Assembly: GCF_963678635.1 (NCBI RefSeq)
Contig: NC_087070.1
Span: 25,972,007 to 26,036,006 of the forward strand
From: Symsagittifera roscoffensis
Taxonomy: Eukaryota; Xenacoelomorpha; Acoela; Convolutidae
Length of the DNA: 64,000 bases
Direction: 5' to 3'
The number at the start of each line of letters is the position of its first letter. Position 1 is the first letter of the stretch. This document shows, piece by piece, positions 46,011 through 58,261 of the stretch. The position numbers and the translations under genes are program-made. The notes below the pieces were generated by a model. It had not been told where the DNA came from. It saw only the letters and a program-made list of their open reading frames with translations, and did no database searches.

Positions 46011-46089
46011 TTGCAATGTCATACACTTTGTTGCAGCTGGCAAGCTCCTGATCCATAGTTGACTTTTTTCAGAATTGAGTTCCAATACA

Positions 46090-46380
46090 GGAATGAGTCT
46101 AACGTTTTCAGCAAATTATAATAATTTTTTTTCAGTTTTTTCATTAAATTGCAAAAAACTATTATGATCTTTGGACAAACCGCTAAAATGTTTCACTCAT
46201 TACTACAAAACGCATGCAAAACTTTTTTCAATTTTATGTTCAAATTGCGAAAAGTGTTTCAATTTTTTTTGACAAGATGCGAAAAATGTTTATTTTTTTA
46301 ACAAGACGCTAAAATTGTTTCACTTTTTTCTACAAAAGTCAAGAAATTTGCTCGAGTATTTGTGCTTCTGTGCAAATTTT
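46090..46380. repeat. Degenerate tandem repeats near the palindrome centre (left)
   Basis: Imperfect ~35-bp units of the type ACAAGACGCTAAAATTGTTT / CACTTTTTTC repeat several times. The mirror array is at 48010-48300 and shorter relatives occur near 44340-44420 and 50030-50090. Confidence 0.55.
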
Positions 46381-46706
46381 TAGTGTTTTTTCTAAATTGT
46401 GTGCAAAACAAATCAAATCTGAATTCAGGGAGGTTTGTTAACATTGTACTTCCCATTCGTGACGAAACTTTGTCTTCTATTTTAAGTTGCTATGCCATAC
46501 ACTTTGTTGCAGTTGGCAAACCCCTGATCCATAGTTGACTCTATAGAAGTGAGTTCCAAATTTTTTAAAACAATTTCACTTTTTCAGAAGTGAGTTATTT
46601 TTCAACGAACAAAACAAGTTTTTTCAACAAACTGCTAAAAATGATTCACTTTTTTTGATAAAATGATAAAAGTGTTCACTCATTACTACAAAAAGAATGC
46701 AAAAAA

Positions 46707-47663
46707 GACTTTAAAATAAAGTTTCCTTTGGAGGGAGCTGAAACTTGGTTGAGAGACGACTACAGACCAAAAAAAATCATTCTGATTGGTTAAGCCCACA
46801 AATTTGAGTTGATGATATTCCTCACTCTTAAGTAAAAGAAATTTTTTCAACTTAACTATCGTCAACTACCTCCTCGCTCAGCTCTAACCTTTTTAAATTC
46901 AACTTAACTACCTCTTTTCTATGTTCTAAATAAGGGCTTGTTCTTGTTTTTGCTCTGTATTTTAAACTAAATTTATTGCTAAAAATGATCTTCTCATTGC
47001 AAAACAGCAACCTTATGTACTCGGTAAAGTTTTTGACTGATCTTTTACAAATGCCAGTGCGAGAAACAGTCTCTGAGGTTTTTTGGCACAGGCACAAATG
47101 AACATCCGAATCCAAATCTGGCTCATGGTGGAATTGTGGGAAAAGTTTTTCAACAAACATCACTTGACGCAAGTACCCATCACATAGAACAATTTTGGAA
47201 CAATGCAAATGATGGAAAAAAAGTGTCTGAACATGTGGTACTTAACTACCCCGAAATCCCTGACTCTAGATATGTGGCTCAACCATTCAACAACTTCCTC
47301 TCTCCTTGGGAGAAGGAGATGGGATCAGCCGAAAACCCCATCGCGAAGACGAAGATGAGGGGTTCCCTGAAAAAATGACACCTCCAGCAGCACAACAGCC
47401 AAACCAGACACGACTTCAGAACTCGTTGATTAAAACTTCCTCTAAATAATTGTTGCTGTCACTTATGTCATCTTTCGTAAAAAAATTTTCTTGAAATTTC
47501 CTCCAATGGTGAAAATAGATGAGTAGTTCAGGTTAGAACACACCAAATGGTTCAGAACAATAAGAACAAAAACCAAATTAGCGATATAACGTTTCCATAC
47601 AATCAAGATTTTTTGTACACATGTTAGAGAAAACATTAGGAATTTGCAGAAAAAATTGAAGAA
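46707..47663 (+). other. Asymmetric spacer of the palindrome
   Basis: The arms meet here without mirroring. The ~957-bp spacer is itself element-derived: 46740-46850 resembles 49030-49160, 46850-47440 is a third gene Z copy on the + strand, and 47450-47663 is the Y/Z spacer text. Confidence 0.75.
46850..47440 (+). pseudogene. Gene Z, central copy in the spacer
   Basis: Reads + strand text parallel to the arm copies (FQQTSLDASTHH, VLNYPEIPDSRY, FLSPWEKEMGSAENP in 47136-47378) but is more diverged than the two arm copies are from each other. Frameshifted. Confidence 0.45.
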
Positions 47664-48009
47664 TTTTTTGCATTCTTTTTGTAGTAATGAGTGAACACTT
47701 TTATCATTTTATCAAAAAAAGTGAATCATTTTTAGCAGTTTGTTGAAAAAACTTAGAGGTTTTGTTTTGTTCGTTAAAAAATAACTCACTTCTGAAAAAG
47801 TTAAATTGTTTAAAAAATTTGGAACTCACTTCTATAGAGTCAACTATGGATCAGGGGTTTGCCAACTGCAACAAAGTGTATGGCATAGCAACTTAAAATA
47901 GAAGACAAAGTTTCGCCACGATTGGGAAGTACAATGTTAACAAACCTCCCTGAATTCAGATTTGATTTGTTTTGCACACAATTTAGAAAAAACACTAAAA
48001 ATTTGCACA

Positions 48010-48300
48010 GATGCACAAATACTTGAGCAAATTTCTTGACTTTTGTAGAAAAAAATGAAACAATTTTAGCGTCTTGTTAAAAAAATAAACATTTTTCGCA
48101 TCTTGTCAAAAAAAATTTAAACACTTTTCGCAATTTGAACATAAAATTGAAAAAAGTTTTGCATGCGTTTTGTAGTAATGAGTGAAAAATTTGAGCGTTT
48201 TGTCCAAAGATCATAATAGTTTTTTGCAATTAATGAAAAAACTGAAAAAATTTTTGTAACTCTTGAAACTTTTTCTGCATTTTCTTAAAAATCAGAAAAA
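48010..48300. repeat. Degenerate tandem repeats near the palindrome centre (right)
   Basis: Mirror of 46090-46380; same imperfect units. Confidence 0.55.
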
Positions 48301-48509
48301 ATATTATAATTTGCTGAAAACGTTAAACTCGTTCCTGTATTGGAACTCAATTCTGAAAAAGTCAACTATGGATCAGGAGCTTGCCAGCTGCAACAAAGTG
48401 TATGACATTGCAACTTAAATTAGAAGACAAGTTTAGAAGACAAGAAGACAACTTACAATGTCACGATTAAGAAGTACAATGTTAACAAACCTACTTAAAC
48501 TCAGATCTG

Positions 48510-48786
48510 ACCCTTCACTGCAAAAGAAAGTGAAACACTGAAACAAGTTGCCTACGTCAACTATAGTTTGAAAGAGCTCAAGGAACTGTCCCAAATTTTT
48601 GGAGACTTTATGTTTGTTGAGAACTGTAATGCACAAGAAAAAAGTTTTTTTTTGTTTTTGTCTTGTAAGTTAAATATTTATCCTTCAAAATCATTTTTCA
48701 TTCTCTTGAATATCAATTTCATGAACTTGACTATCAACTCAAAAATTAACAAGTTCTCATTGATTTTAAGCAAAAAAATTAATTGA
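48510..48786 (+). pseudogene. Gene Y, right-arm inner copy
   Basis: Open from just after a stop at about 48505: AYVNYSLKELKELSQIF, then a hydrophobic segment (SFFILLNINFMNL). The longest intact reading of Y is about 90 codons. Mirror of 45641-46010. Confidence 0.4.
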
Positions 48787-49159
48787 CTTGATGAAAAACT
48801 AATTGACATTTTTTTTTATTTGTTAAAGTTTTCTTCTTGTGTTAATTATATCGGCGATATTTCTTATTTTACAGCAAACAACCTGCGGTCATTTACTTTT
48901 CCAATTACTTTTGTGCAATTGTTTTTTATTTGAAAACTTCAAGTCCATAAAAGGTAACTGTTTCTCTGAGTGCGTTTTTTGTGATTGGAAACGACAATGT
49001 CAATATTTCTGATTGGGAACAACTTTACTAAAAAATGTTTCCACGAAAGAGAGCTGAAATCTGATTGGAGACTATAGCGACTACAGACCAATTAAGAAAA
49101 ATTATACTGATTAGTTCAGCCCACATATTTGAATTGAAGATATTCCTCACTCTTAACTG

Positions 49160-49785
49160 AAGTTGTTGTATTTTCAACTTAAGAACCGTCAACTACATCC
49201 TCTTTCAGCACTTAACTTTTTTATTTTAACACAACTACCGTCCAATACATCCTCTCTATGCTTTAAATCAGTCATTATTCTTTCTTTTCCGCTGTATCTT
49301 TTACTCAACTTGTTGCTCAAAATGATTTTCTCAGTGCAAAACAGCAACCTTATGTACTCGGTAAAAATTACGCCTGATCTTTTACAATTGCAAGTGCGAA
49401 AAACTGTCTCTGAGGATTTTTTTGGCACGAGTGGATATACCAATCCAAATCTGGCTCATGGTGGAAGTGATGTTAAGGTATTTCAACAAACTTCATTTGA
49501 CGCAAGCACCCATCACAGAGAACCAATTTGGAAAATTGCAAACAATCGAGATTGTGTTTGAACATGTGGGAATGAACTACCCCGAGATCCCTGAATTAAG
49601 ATATAGGGCTCAACCGGTAAACGACTTCCTCTTTTATTGGGAGAAGGAGATGGGATCAGCCGAAAACGTCATTGCAATAGACGAAGATGAGGGATTCCCT
49701 AAAAAAATAACGCCTCCAGCAGCACAACAGCCACACCAGACACGACCAGCTCTGCGTTGAATAGAGTTCATTCGGAACTTTTTCA
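49160..49785 (+). pseudogene. Gene Z, right-arm copy (unknown protein)
   Basis: Frames 49163-49561 and 49422-49760 together cover about 200 codons with one frameshift near 49550. Nearly identical to the left-arm copy, differing by few residues (for example APITENQ here, VPITENQ there). Confidence 0.5.
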
Positions 49786-50825
49786 GTGAAATTTCTGGTA
49801 AATACCTGTTGCTTGTCAATTATGTCATCTTTCGTAAATAGATTTTTTGAAATTTCTTTTGACTGTGAGAACAGACGAGTAGTTCAGGTTAGAACACACC
49901 AAATGGTTCAGAAAAATAAGAACAGAAACCAAATTAGCGATTAAACGTTTCCATTCAATCAAGATTTTTTTGTACACATGTTAGAGAAAACACTAAAAAT
50001 TTGCACAAAAGTAAAAATACTTGAGCTTTTTCACGATTTTGTAGAAAAAAGTGAAACAATTTTAGCGTCTTGTCGAAAAAACGGAAAAGTTTCTTTTGTT
50101 CGTTAAAAAATAACTAACTTCTGAAAAAAGGAAATTGTTTTAAAAAATTGGAACTCAGTTTTATAGAGTCAACTATGGATCGGGGGTTGGCCAACTGCAA
50201 CAAAGTGTATGGCATAGCAACTTAAAATAGAAGACAAAATTTGTCACGATTAGCAAGTACAATGTTAACAAACCTCCCTGAACTCAGATTTGACTCTTCA
50301 ATGCAAAAGAGAATGAAGCACTAAAACAAGTTGCCTACGTCAACTATGCTTTGAAAAAGTTCAAAGAACTGTCCCAAGTTTTGGGAGTTTTGTGTTTGTT
50401 GAGAACTGTAAGGTACAAAAAATAAGTTATTTTTGTTTGTTGCCTTGTAATTGAAATATTTATCCTCAAAATTCGTTTTCCATTTGGTTTTCGAGTTAAA
50501 CAAGATGAGTTGTAGTTTTTCAAGAATTTTAATCTTGAATCTTCACAAAAATTTGTGTTTTCCCAAATTGATCTAGAAAAAAAGTCTCAAAAAATTTCGC
50601 TAACTGTTATAGACTCACAAATATTCCATTTTGAACGGGCTCTGCATCACGACAGAAGAAAACTTCTCATACGATACCGACCCCATATTAAAAAATAGAA
50701 CTTACAAAAAATCGTAGAAATGGAAATCAATGAAAACAAATCATTCTTTACAACTCGACGCACTTCCCTCAATACTAGGTTATCTAGAGACCTTCAGAAA
50801 GTTGTGCATCGATATTGACGAAAGC
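49786..50825 (+). pseudogene. Spacer, gene Y copy 2 and ATPase N-terminal scrap (right arm)
   Basis: Mirror of 43587-44640: spacer 49786-50284, gene Y piece 50285-50503, decayed ATPase start 50705-50850. Confidence 0.4.
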
Positions 50826-50939
50826 ACTTTATTGGGCAGAACGATTTTTATTTGTCACTAAACGTTTGACTTAGTATGAAAAAACTTGTTTCAACTCCGT
50901 ACTCAAATTATCAATCACAAAGCACACTTCTAACAAAGA

Positions 50940-52380
50940 AAAACTGGAACAAAAGTAAGAAAAAAAGGAGATTGTACCAAAATACTTTGATTCAAAATAC
51001 AGTGCTCTAATTGCAAGTTTGAAAACGGGTAACAATGAGCACCTTATTGATTAAAGTTCTAATTCTCATAGAATTGAACTGATCCTTTCAGAAAACATCA
51101 TTTTAGATAATCGAGATACAGAAGAATCATTTGTAGACCTTCTGTGTGCACTAAAGCGAAAAAATACCGATTCTCCAGATATTTATTTTATCATTTTGCA
51201 AGCAACTCAAATTCCATCTAAACTTGTTATCAACAAGAATGCCAAAGCGAAAAACAGAGAAACTTGGACCCCGTTCAAAATCTGAAAGAATGAGTCTGAA
51301 CAGATTGTATTTTAGGGGTAAAGCTGCGTACGGTTCTGTGCGAAACTTGAGTAAAACAAGCGGCTTGCGAAAAAAAGAAAGTGGAAAATTTTTACAAACC
51401 AAGGTATCATATATAAAAATTGGTCCTCCAATCAGACGTTCCTGAAGACTTCAAGCTTTTTCCAATAATATATCAAAGAAATCTGGTGCATGCACTTCGT
51501 TTTTGTAAACAAGTTAGCTAGTCAAAACAATGGAGTTACGTATTGATTAATTGCTGTAGGGATTTTTTCGAGGTTTGTCAAAGTTCAATTAATGAAAATA
51601 AAGCATGACGGAGACACAATGCAAGCTTTCAAAAAATAATTTCTCAAATAAGCTTTGGGTGGATGAAGGAACTGAGGATCAATCAGTGTTTATCAATCAA
51701 AGTGCTAATTTGAGACAAATTTTTGTTTGTGATTTAGACAAAATTCAGACAGAGGTTGTAACGGGTGGAAAAGGACCAAATCATCCTCAGTATTCCTATA
51801 ATATTATGAGAATACATTCCCTGATGATATATAGTGATGTTTTAGATTATAATAGAGTAGGTGATCTAAAGTTCCTATACTTTTTTGTATCCTTTTCATT
51901 TCCATAGTACAAAAAATAGAAACATAAAATCTACAGGATAATAGAAAAATTATCAACCCTTTACTCATCAACAAATTAATTTTTTATTAAAGCCTTTCAA
52001 TAGCATAAAAAAAGAACTAAGGGATACTACAGGTGAAAACATTCCTTCTGTTCCGTATGAATTACACGAGTTGTTCTTTTGTTCCGCTAGATTTCGGATA
52101 ATCAATTTTGATTTAAACTTTATACGAAATGGTTCCGCAAAAATCTGCTAATTGTTACACTTTTCAATGACACTTTTGCAAGACAGCATGGAAGAGGTTT
52201 TGGTGCTCTTGCACAAACTCTTGGGAGAACTGCAGTCCCTTTATTATAAAAAATAAACAGTCCCAGCTGTCAAAAATGAAGAGGAGTAGGTTTATTTGAA
52301 CTTGCTGCGCCAGACTGGGGAGTCGTTAGTGGTTGAAAAGATCAAAAAATATGCAAAAACAATTAGAACAAAAAAGTTAG
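50940..52380 (+). pseudogene. W, integrase::minor capsid fusion and basic protein, inner right-arm copy
   Basis: W 51025-51285; integrase 51224-51680 with SGLRKK and WCM-His; fusion KLWVDEGTEDQ at about 51652-51690; minor capsid core IMRIHSLMIYSDVLDY at about 51800-51855; basic protein fragment 52150-52380. Confidence 0.55.
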
Positions 52381-52384
52381 AAAA

Positions 52385-52545
52385 TAGTCGCTTGGTGGTT
52401 TTCTTGGGAGAAGGAGATGGGATCAGCCGAAAACCCCATCGCAATAGACGAAGATGAGGGGTTCCCTAAGAAAAACGCCTCCAGCAGCACAACACCCACG
52501 CCAGACATGACCAGCTCTGCGTTGAATAGAGAGCATTCGGAACTC
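52385..52545 (+). pseudogene. Gene Z C-terminal fragment (right arm)
   Basis: Mirror of 41010-41170: EKEMGSAENP and PPAAQ-type tail, joined at about 52385 to the basic protein fragment. Confidence 0.45.
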
Positions 52546-53240
52546 TTTAATTGAAAATTCTGGTAAATAACTGTTGCTTGTCAATTATGTCATCTTTCGT
52601 ATATATATTTTTTGAAGTTTCTTTTAACTGTGAGAATAGACGAGTAGTTCAGGTTAGAACACACCAAATGGTTCAGAAAATTAAGAACAGAAACCAAATT
52701 AGCGATATAACGTTTCTATACAATCAAGATTTTTTTGTACACATGTTAGAGAAAACATTAGGAATTTGCAGAAAAAATTGAATCATTTTAAGCAGTTTGT
52801 TGAAAAAAACTGAAAAGTTTCTTTTTTGTTCGTTAAAAAATAACTCACTTCTGAAAAAGTGAAATTGTTTAAAAAATTTGGAACTCACTTCTAACGAGTC
52901 AACTATGGATCAGGGGTTTGCCAACTGCAACAAAATGTATGGCATAGCAACTTAAAATAGAAGACAAAGTTTCGTCACGATTGGGAAGTACAATGTTAAC
53001 AAACCTCCTTGATTTCAGATTTGATTCTTCACTGCAAAACAGAATGAAACACTGAAACAAGTTGCTTGCGTCAACTATGCTTTGAAAAAATTCAACGAAC
53101 TGTCCCCTTTTTTTGGAGATTTGTGTTTATTAAGAACTCTAAGGTACCAAAAACAAGTTATTTTTGTTTTTTGTCTTGTAATTGAAATATTTATCCTCCA
53201 AATTCGTTTTTCATTTAGTGTTTGAGTTGAACAAGATGAT
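52546..53240 (+). pseudogene. Spacer and gene Y copy upstream of ATPase (right arm)
   Basis: 52546-53015 is the AT-rich spacer; 53020-53240 is gene Y text. Mirrors 40260-41010. Confidence 0.35.
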
Positions 53241-53501
53241 TTGTGGTTTTTCAAGAACTTTAATCTTGAAACTTCACAAAAAAATAGTGTTTTTCCAAAT
53301 TGATCAAGAAAAAAAGTCTCAAAAAATTTCGCTAACTGTTATAGAATCATAAAATGTGCAAAAATTGCAGAATTCGGACATAGACTCACAAATATTCCAT
53401 TTTGAACGGGCTCTGCATCACGACAGAAGAAAACATTTCATACGATACTGACCCCATATTAAAAAAAAAGAACTTATGGAAAATTGTAGAAATGGAAATC
53501 A

Positions 53502-54500
53502 ATGAAATTAAACCATTCTTTACAACTACAAAAGGAAAACTATAATAAATGGCTCGATGCACTTCCCTCAATACTAGTTTATCTAGAGACCTTCAGAAAA
53601 ACGTGTATTGATATTGACGAAAGCATTGTATTGCGCAGAACGATTTTTATTTCCTTAGTTGGTCCAAGCGAATCTGGAAAAACTCATCTTATTTTTAATT
53701 GGTCGATAATTGGTACTTTTCAACCAGTATTTGACAAAACTTTCTTGTTTTTTCAACAATATCAACCTTTTTATAGTCAAATGCGAAGAAAAACCCTAAA
53801 CTTATCCATGGAGTAGATTTTGATTTGTTGAAAATCTTTCTAATAACGGAACTAAGTTTCAGCTTTTTTTCATGATTCTTTTCATGATTCTTGTATAAAT
53901 TCCTGCTGGGAGACACTAGAGTCTGAATACAAGATACATCAAACACAATTGTTGTCATCAAAGCAATTTAGGAAGAAATGTAGAGTTACGAAATACTCAC
54001 ATAGTCATGTTCAATTCAATGAGAGATGTTTTACAAATCAATGCAATATGTCAACAAATAGGACCAGGATCTTAATTGAAAGAGTGGTATCAAGATGCAA
54101 CATCAGTTCCCTATGGTCCTTTACTTATTGATTTAATTCAAAAATAGTTGATTCACTTAAATATTGCTCTAATAGTGGTTCTGTTCTAACAAAATTTGAT
54201 TTACCAGCCGGAGTAGCGACCAAGTTTCTTGATGATCAGTACACAATACGTCTCTATTCCCCAATAATTCAAAAAGATTCCTAAGTTTTCGAAAAGAATT
54301 TGATCTCAATTGTTCAAAAGAATTTTTTCAGTTTCTGAGCAACTGTTTTTGTTAAATCTATTAGGAGGAGAGCTTCAAACCCTTTGGAAAGAAGACATAA
54401 AATAAAATCGAAAAAAAAATCAGAATTAACACATAAAGTACTCCTCTACACGAAAAAAGAACTATTTAAAAATCAGCTAGGGGCTTACAGTTGATATCTT
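53502..54500 (+). pseudogene. P-loop ATPase remnant, best right-arm copy
   Basis: Opens MKLNHSLQLQKEN. Walker A GPSESGKT is intact at 53661-53684, then FQQYQPFYSQMRRK. The frame stops at 53816 just after SME. The duplicated TTCATGATTCTT (about 53867-53893) sits where Walker B should be. In later frames KEWYQDATSVPYG-type text lies near 54080-54118 and LDDQYTIRLYSP near 54230-54265, both known C-terminal landmarks of this ATPase family. Confidence 0.7.
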
Positions 54501-54599
54501 TTATCATTCTATTTGTCACTAAACGTTTGAATTAGTGTGAAACAGCTTGTTTCAACTCCGTACTCAAATTATCAATCACAAAGCACACTTCTAACAAAG

Positions 54600-54940
54600 A
54601 AAAACTGGAACAAAGGTAAGAAAAAGAGGAGAATGTACCAAAAAACTTTGGTTCAATTTACAGTGCTATAATTGCAAGTTTGAAAACGGGTAACAATGAG
54701 CACCTTATTGATTTAAATTCTAATTCTCCTAGAATTGAACTGAGCCTGTAAGAAAACATCATTTTAGATAATCGAGATACATAAGAATCTTTTGTAGACC
54801 TTCTGTGTGCACTAAAGTGAAAAAATACCGATTCTCCAAATGCTTATTTTATCATTTTGGAAGCAACTCAAATTCCATCTAAATTTGTTATCAACAAGAA
54901 TGCCAAAGCGAAAAACAGAGAAACTTAGACCCCGTTCAAA
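54600..54940 (+). pseudogene. Gene W remnant, right arm
   Basis: Mirror of 38560-38850; contains NNEHLIDLNSN-type text with stops. Confidence 0.3.
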
Positions 54941-55800
54941 ATCTGAAAAAATAAGTCTGAACAGATCTGAGCTTAGGGGAAGAGCTGCGTACGGTTCTGT
55001 GCGAAGCTTGAGTAAAGCAAGCGGCTTGCGAAAAAAGAAAAAGGAAAATTTTTACAAACCAAGGTATCGTATACAAAAATTGGTCCTCCAATCAGACGTT
55101 TCCGAAGACTTCAAGCTTTTTCCAAATATATCAAAGAAATCTGGTGCATGCACTAAGTTTTTGTAGACAAGTTAGCTAATCAAAACAATGGAGTTACGTA
55201 TTGATTAATTGCTGTAGGGAATTTTTCGAGGTTTGTCAAAGTTCAAATAATGAAAATGAAAACAAAGTATGCCGCAGACATAATGCAAGCTTTCAAAAAA
55301 TAATTTCTCAATTAAGCTTTGGATGGATGAACGAACTGAAGATCAATCAGTGTTTATCATTCAAAGTGCTAATTTGAGCCCAATTTTTGGTTGTGATTTA
55401 GACAAAAACCAGACAGAGGATGTAACGGGTGGAAAAGGACCAAATCATCCTCAGTATTCCTATAACATTATGAGAATACATTCCCTGATAATATGTAGTG
55501 ATGTTTTAGATTATAATAGAATAGGTGATACAAAAATTCCTATACTTTTTTGTATCCTTTTCATTTCCATAGTACAAAAAATAGAAACATAAAATCTACA
55601 GGACAATAGAAAAAGTATCAACCCTTTACGCATCTACAATTTAATTTTTTTAAAAGTCTTTCAATATCTTAAAAAACGAACTAAGGGATACTGCAGGTGA
55701 AAAAATTCCTTTTGTTCCGTATGAATTACACGAGTTGTTCTTTTAATCCGCTAGATTTCGGATAATCATTTTTGATTTATACTTTATACGAAATGGTTGC
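54880..55800 (+). pseudogene. Integrase::minor capsid fusion remnant, right arm
   Basis: Integrase 54880-55340: MPKRKTEKLRPRSKSEKIS, SGLRKKKKENF, WCM-His at about 55140, NNGVTY. Minor capsid 55345-55800: FIIQSANL, SYNIMRIHS, SDVLDY. The join lies in WMDERTEDQ (55323-55349). The DDE glutamate and the integrase C-terminus are missing. Confidence 0.6.
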
Positions 55801-55829
55801 GCAAAAATCTGCTAATTGTTACACTTTTC

Positions 55830-56165
55830 AATGACATGCAAGACAGCATGGAAGAGGTTTTAGTGCTCTTGCACAAACTCGTGGGAGAATTGCAGTCCCC
55901 TTTATTATAAAAAATTCACAGTACCAGCTGCCAAAAAAACTGGAGCAGATTTGTTTGATTTTGCTGCGCCAAACTGGGGAGTCGTTAACGGACGAAAAGA
56001 TCAAAAAATATGCAAAAGATGTTGGAACAAAAAAAGCTCGAAAAGAGTCGCGCGGTGGAAAAAGAAAAAATCCAAGCGCATAACAGTAAGAACAATTCTC
56101 GGAAAAAAGATCGAAAACCAATGGCTCTCCTAAAGACCTTTTCGAAAAATTTAAAGGAAAATAAA
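55830..56165 (+). pseudogene. Small basic protein remnant, right arm
   Basis: Two frames: a Gly/Arg/Ala-rich N-part (GRGFSALAQTRGRIAVPF near 55852-55905) and FDFAAPNWGVVNGRKDQK followed by a KKKKSKR tail (55951-56133). Confidence 0.45.
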
Positions 56166-56189
56166 TCGAAGTAGTCATTTTCGATAAAG

Positions 56190-57413
56190 AGGTTTTACAA
56201 GTTCTTTTTTGGATATTTTTGATAAAAACCCAGCTTTGGAAACATTTATATCATCTAACCCACAAGAAATATTTCCCAGTGCTTGTATAGATGAAAAAAG
56301 TATTGAGTTTGAACTTGAGACGGATCGTAATCGTTACATGGGAATGCGTGCTACCCAAATCAGGAAAACATAAAACAAAACATCAAGCAAAATTAGAATA
56401 TGACTCAGATGAAGGACCACAAAATTACTTAAACCATGTAAACAACCTACTATATTCTTTGTTCTCCAGCTGTGAAGTTTATTTTAAACATACAAGTGTT
56501 TACAACGCCAATGGATTATATCATCATAAAGCACAAATATCGAACGAACTCATTCGTCGGCAGTGAATAAAAAAGAACACTTGCTTGTCTTGTATATGGT
56601 TTTGATGAGTTTCCGGGAGCATTAGATATTTTTTTGTTCACTGAAAAATCAATTTCCTACGAAAAGGGATAATTGTTTCACTCTTTGGGAGACTTGCCAT
56701 TGATTTTTTTACTTGTGAAAAATTGTTTTCACCAAAAATCAAAATTCGAAATAAATTAAATCGAGCTGGACCTAACTTTACATGCTGTCTGATCATTCAA
56801 ACATTAGCATGAAAATAATTGATTGTTTGCTGTTAACTAGAAAAAAAATTAAGCTGAACCTATTCACCAATACTTGCAATTGAATCTGGAAAAAGAACCT
56901 GCTCATTTCAATTACATGGAAACTATAGCAAAAACTTTATCATTCCATCTCGTTCTAGCAAGTTTATTCAGGAAAATGTTTTCAATCAAGCTTCACTAAG
57001 AAAAATAGCCGTTGCAATGAATACAAGTTCAGCCGTTAGGGAATTTTTCATGAAAGTCCATTTTTTAAGAGAGAACTTAAATTTATTCGGGTTGGGAGAG
57101 CAATTCTTTCATTGGATTCAACTTCTCCTTGTCGCCTTTATGTCACAACTATGAAAGCAATGCAGTTTAAACAATTTTCCAGCTCTTCCTATGGAAGATT
57201 TTTCAGAATCACTGTATCCTTGTTTTTGACTTGACTTCACAACAAGATGCAGCTGAAAAGTTGCATTATCCAAAACGTGGAGAAAGCTCGAGCTTAGAAT
57301 TTTTTCCAATTTCCCTTGGAGCAAGTGACGGAAGTGGTTGTCTTGGGAGAAGAATTATCAAAGGTTCAAATTGACAAACTCGAAACGGTCGCTAAAAAAA
57401 TTCAAATTTCTTA
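56190..57413 (+). pseudogene. Major capsid protein remnant, right arm (full length)
   Basis: Reads in order IFDKNPALETFISS (about 56205), ELETDRNRYMGMRATQ (about 56310), LNHVNNLLYSLFSS (56425-56470), YNANGLYHHKAQ, NLEKEPAHFNYMETIA (about 56886), IAVAMNTSSA (about 57005), LHYPKRGESSS-type text (about 57262) and a stop at 57411-57413. Matches the double jelly-roll capsid family in order and spacing. At least three frame changes. Confidence 0.7.
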
Positions 57414-57713
57414 AGTTTTCAGTTTCTTGTTTCTAATTATCCCTGTATAATCTCTTTTGTTTTTTGTCAGACTTAAACCTCCACAAAAATTAGATAATGA
57501 ATGTTGCCTTAATGAAAACCCGAGATATTTCTATATTCTAGACCTTAAAACAGTATTTTAACCTCTGTCCCGTACAGACTTGTGTATGGGGTTTTGTTGA
57601 TTCAGTATCTAATTGTGTGTAAATCATCAATTTTATTTTTCTTATCTGAAATTGCACTATCAACTATCATTTTTTTTTCGTTTTTAGATATAAGTCAATA
57701 AACAATTGCATAG

Positions 57714-58155
57714 ATGGACAACTTTCCACTTTTTCAAAATATCGAACATACTCCTAAGCTCAGGTTCAAGTATATGGGATTTTATCCTTCTGATAGCAAC
57801 CCTCAACTAGCAAAATTTTTTTTGCAAAATATGATTGAGCTCCAAGCAATGGTAGAGAAGAATACTGGATCATGATTGCTCGATTGGACAAAACTTATTA
57901 CTTTGCTGATTCTTTGGGAAGAAAACGTTTCAATTACTCCTTTTCAAAAAAAAATACCAGCGCATGGTCCAAAAGAAACTTCGAAAAACTGGTAAATTGT
58001 ATGGTTTATACAAAGAAAATTTAAAAAAAAAAAAACACAAAATTTCTTCTTTTTTAAATTTCTACCAGAAGAACTTGAATAATAATCATGATGTTTATAA
58101 TTTGAATTTTTTTGTTGATTACACGCAAAAATGCATTAAATTACTTTTTCTGTGA
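57714..58155 (+). pseudogene. Adenain-like protease remnant, right arm
   Basis: ATG at 57714. YWIMIARLD has Tyr instead of the catalytic His (57863-57865). FADSLGRKR follows. LYGLYK has Tyr (58000-58002) instead of Cys. Ends at a stop at 58153. Both active residues are gone. Confidence 0.6.
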
Positions 58156-58261
58156 AATTAAATTGTCTTAAAAAAATTATAAATGATAGTTTGACTTTTA
58201 TTGTAATGTAAATTCTTTTTTTTTGTATTTTTAAATAAATTTTTCTTCAGTTGTTTTCTTT

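Larger units (their letters stand above)
31437..46706 (-). repeat. Left arm of a giant palindrome
   Basis: This stretch reappears inverted at 47664-61962. Matching pairs include capsid fragments (36936-37211 with 56291-56566, same 91-residue translation), gene Z (44663-44926 with 49422-49760) and gene Y (45641-45856 with 48568-48786). Translated matches are about 95-100% identical. The arm contains the end of unit B and all of unit C, so the inversion happened after the tandem duplication. Confidence 0.9.
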
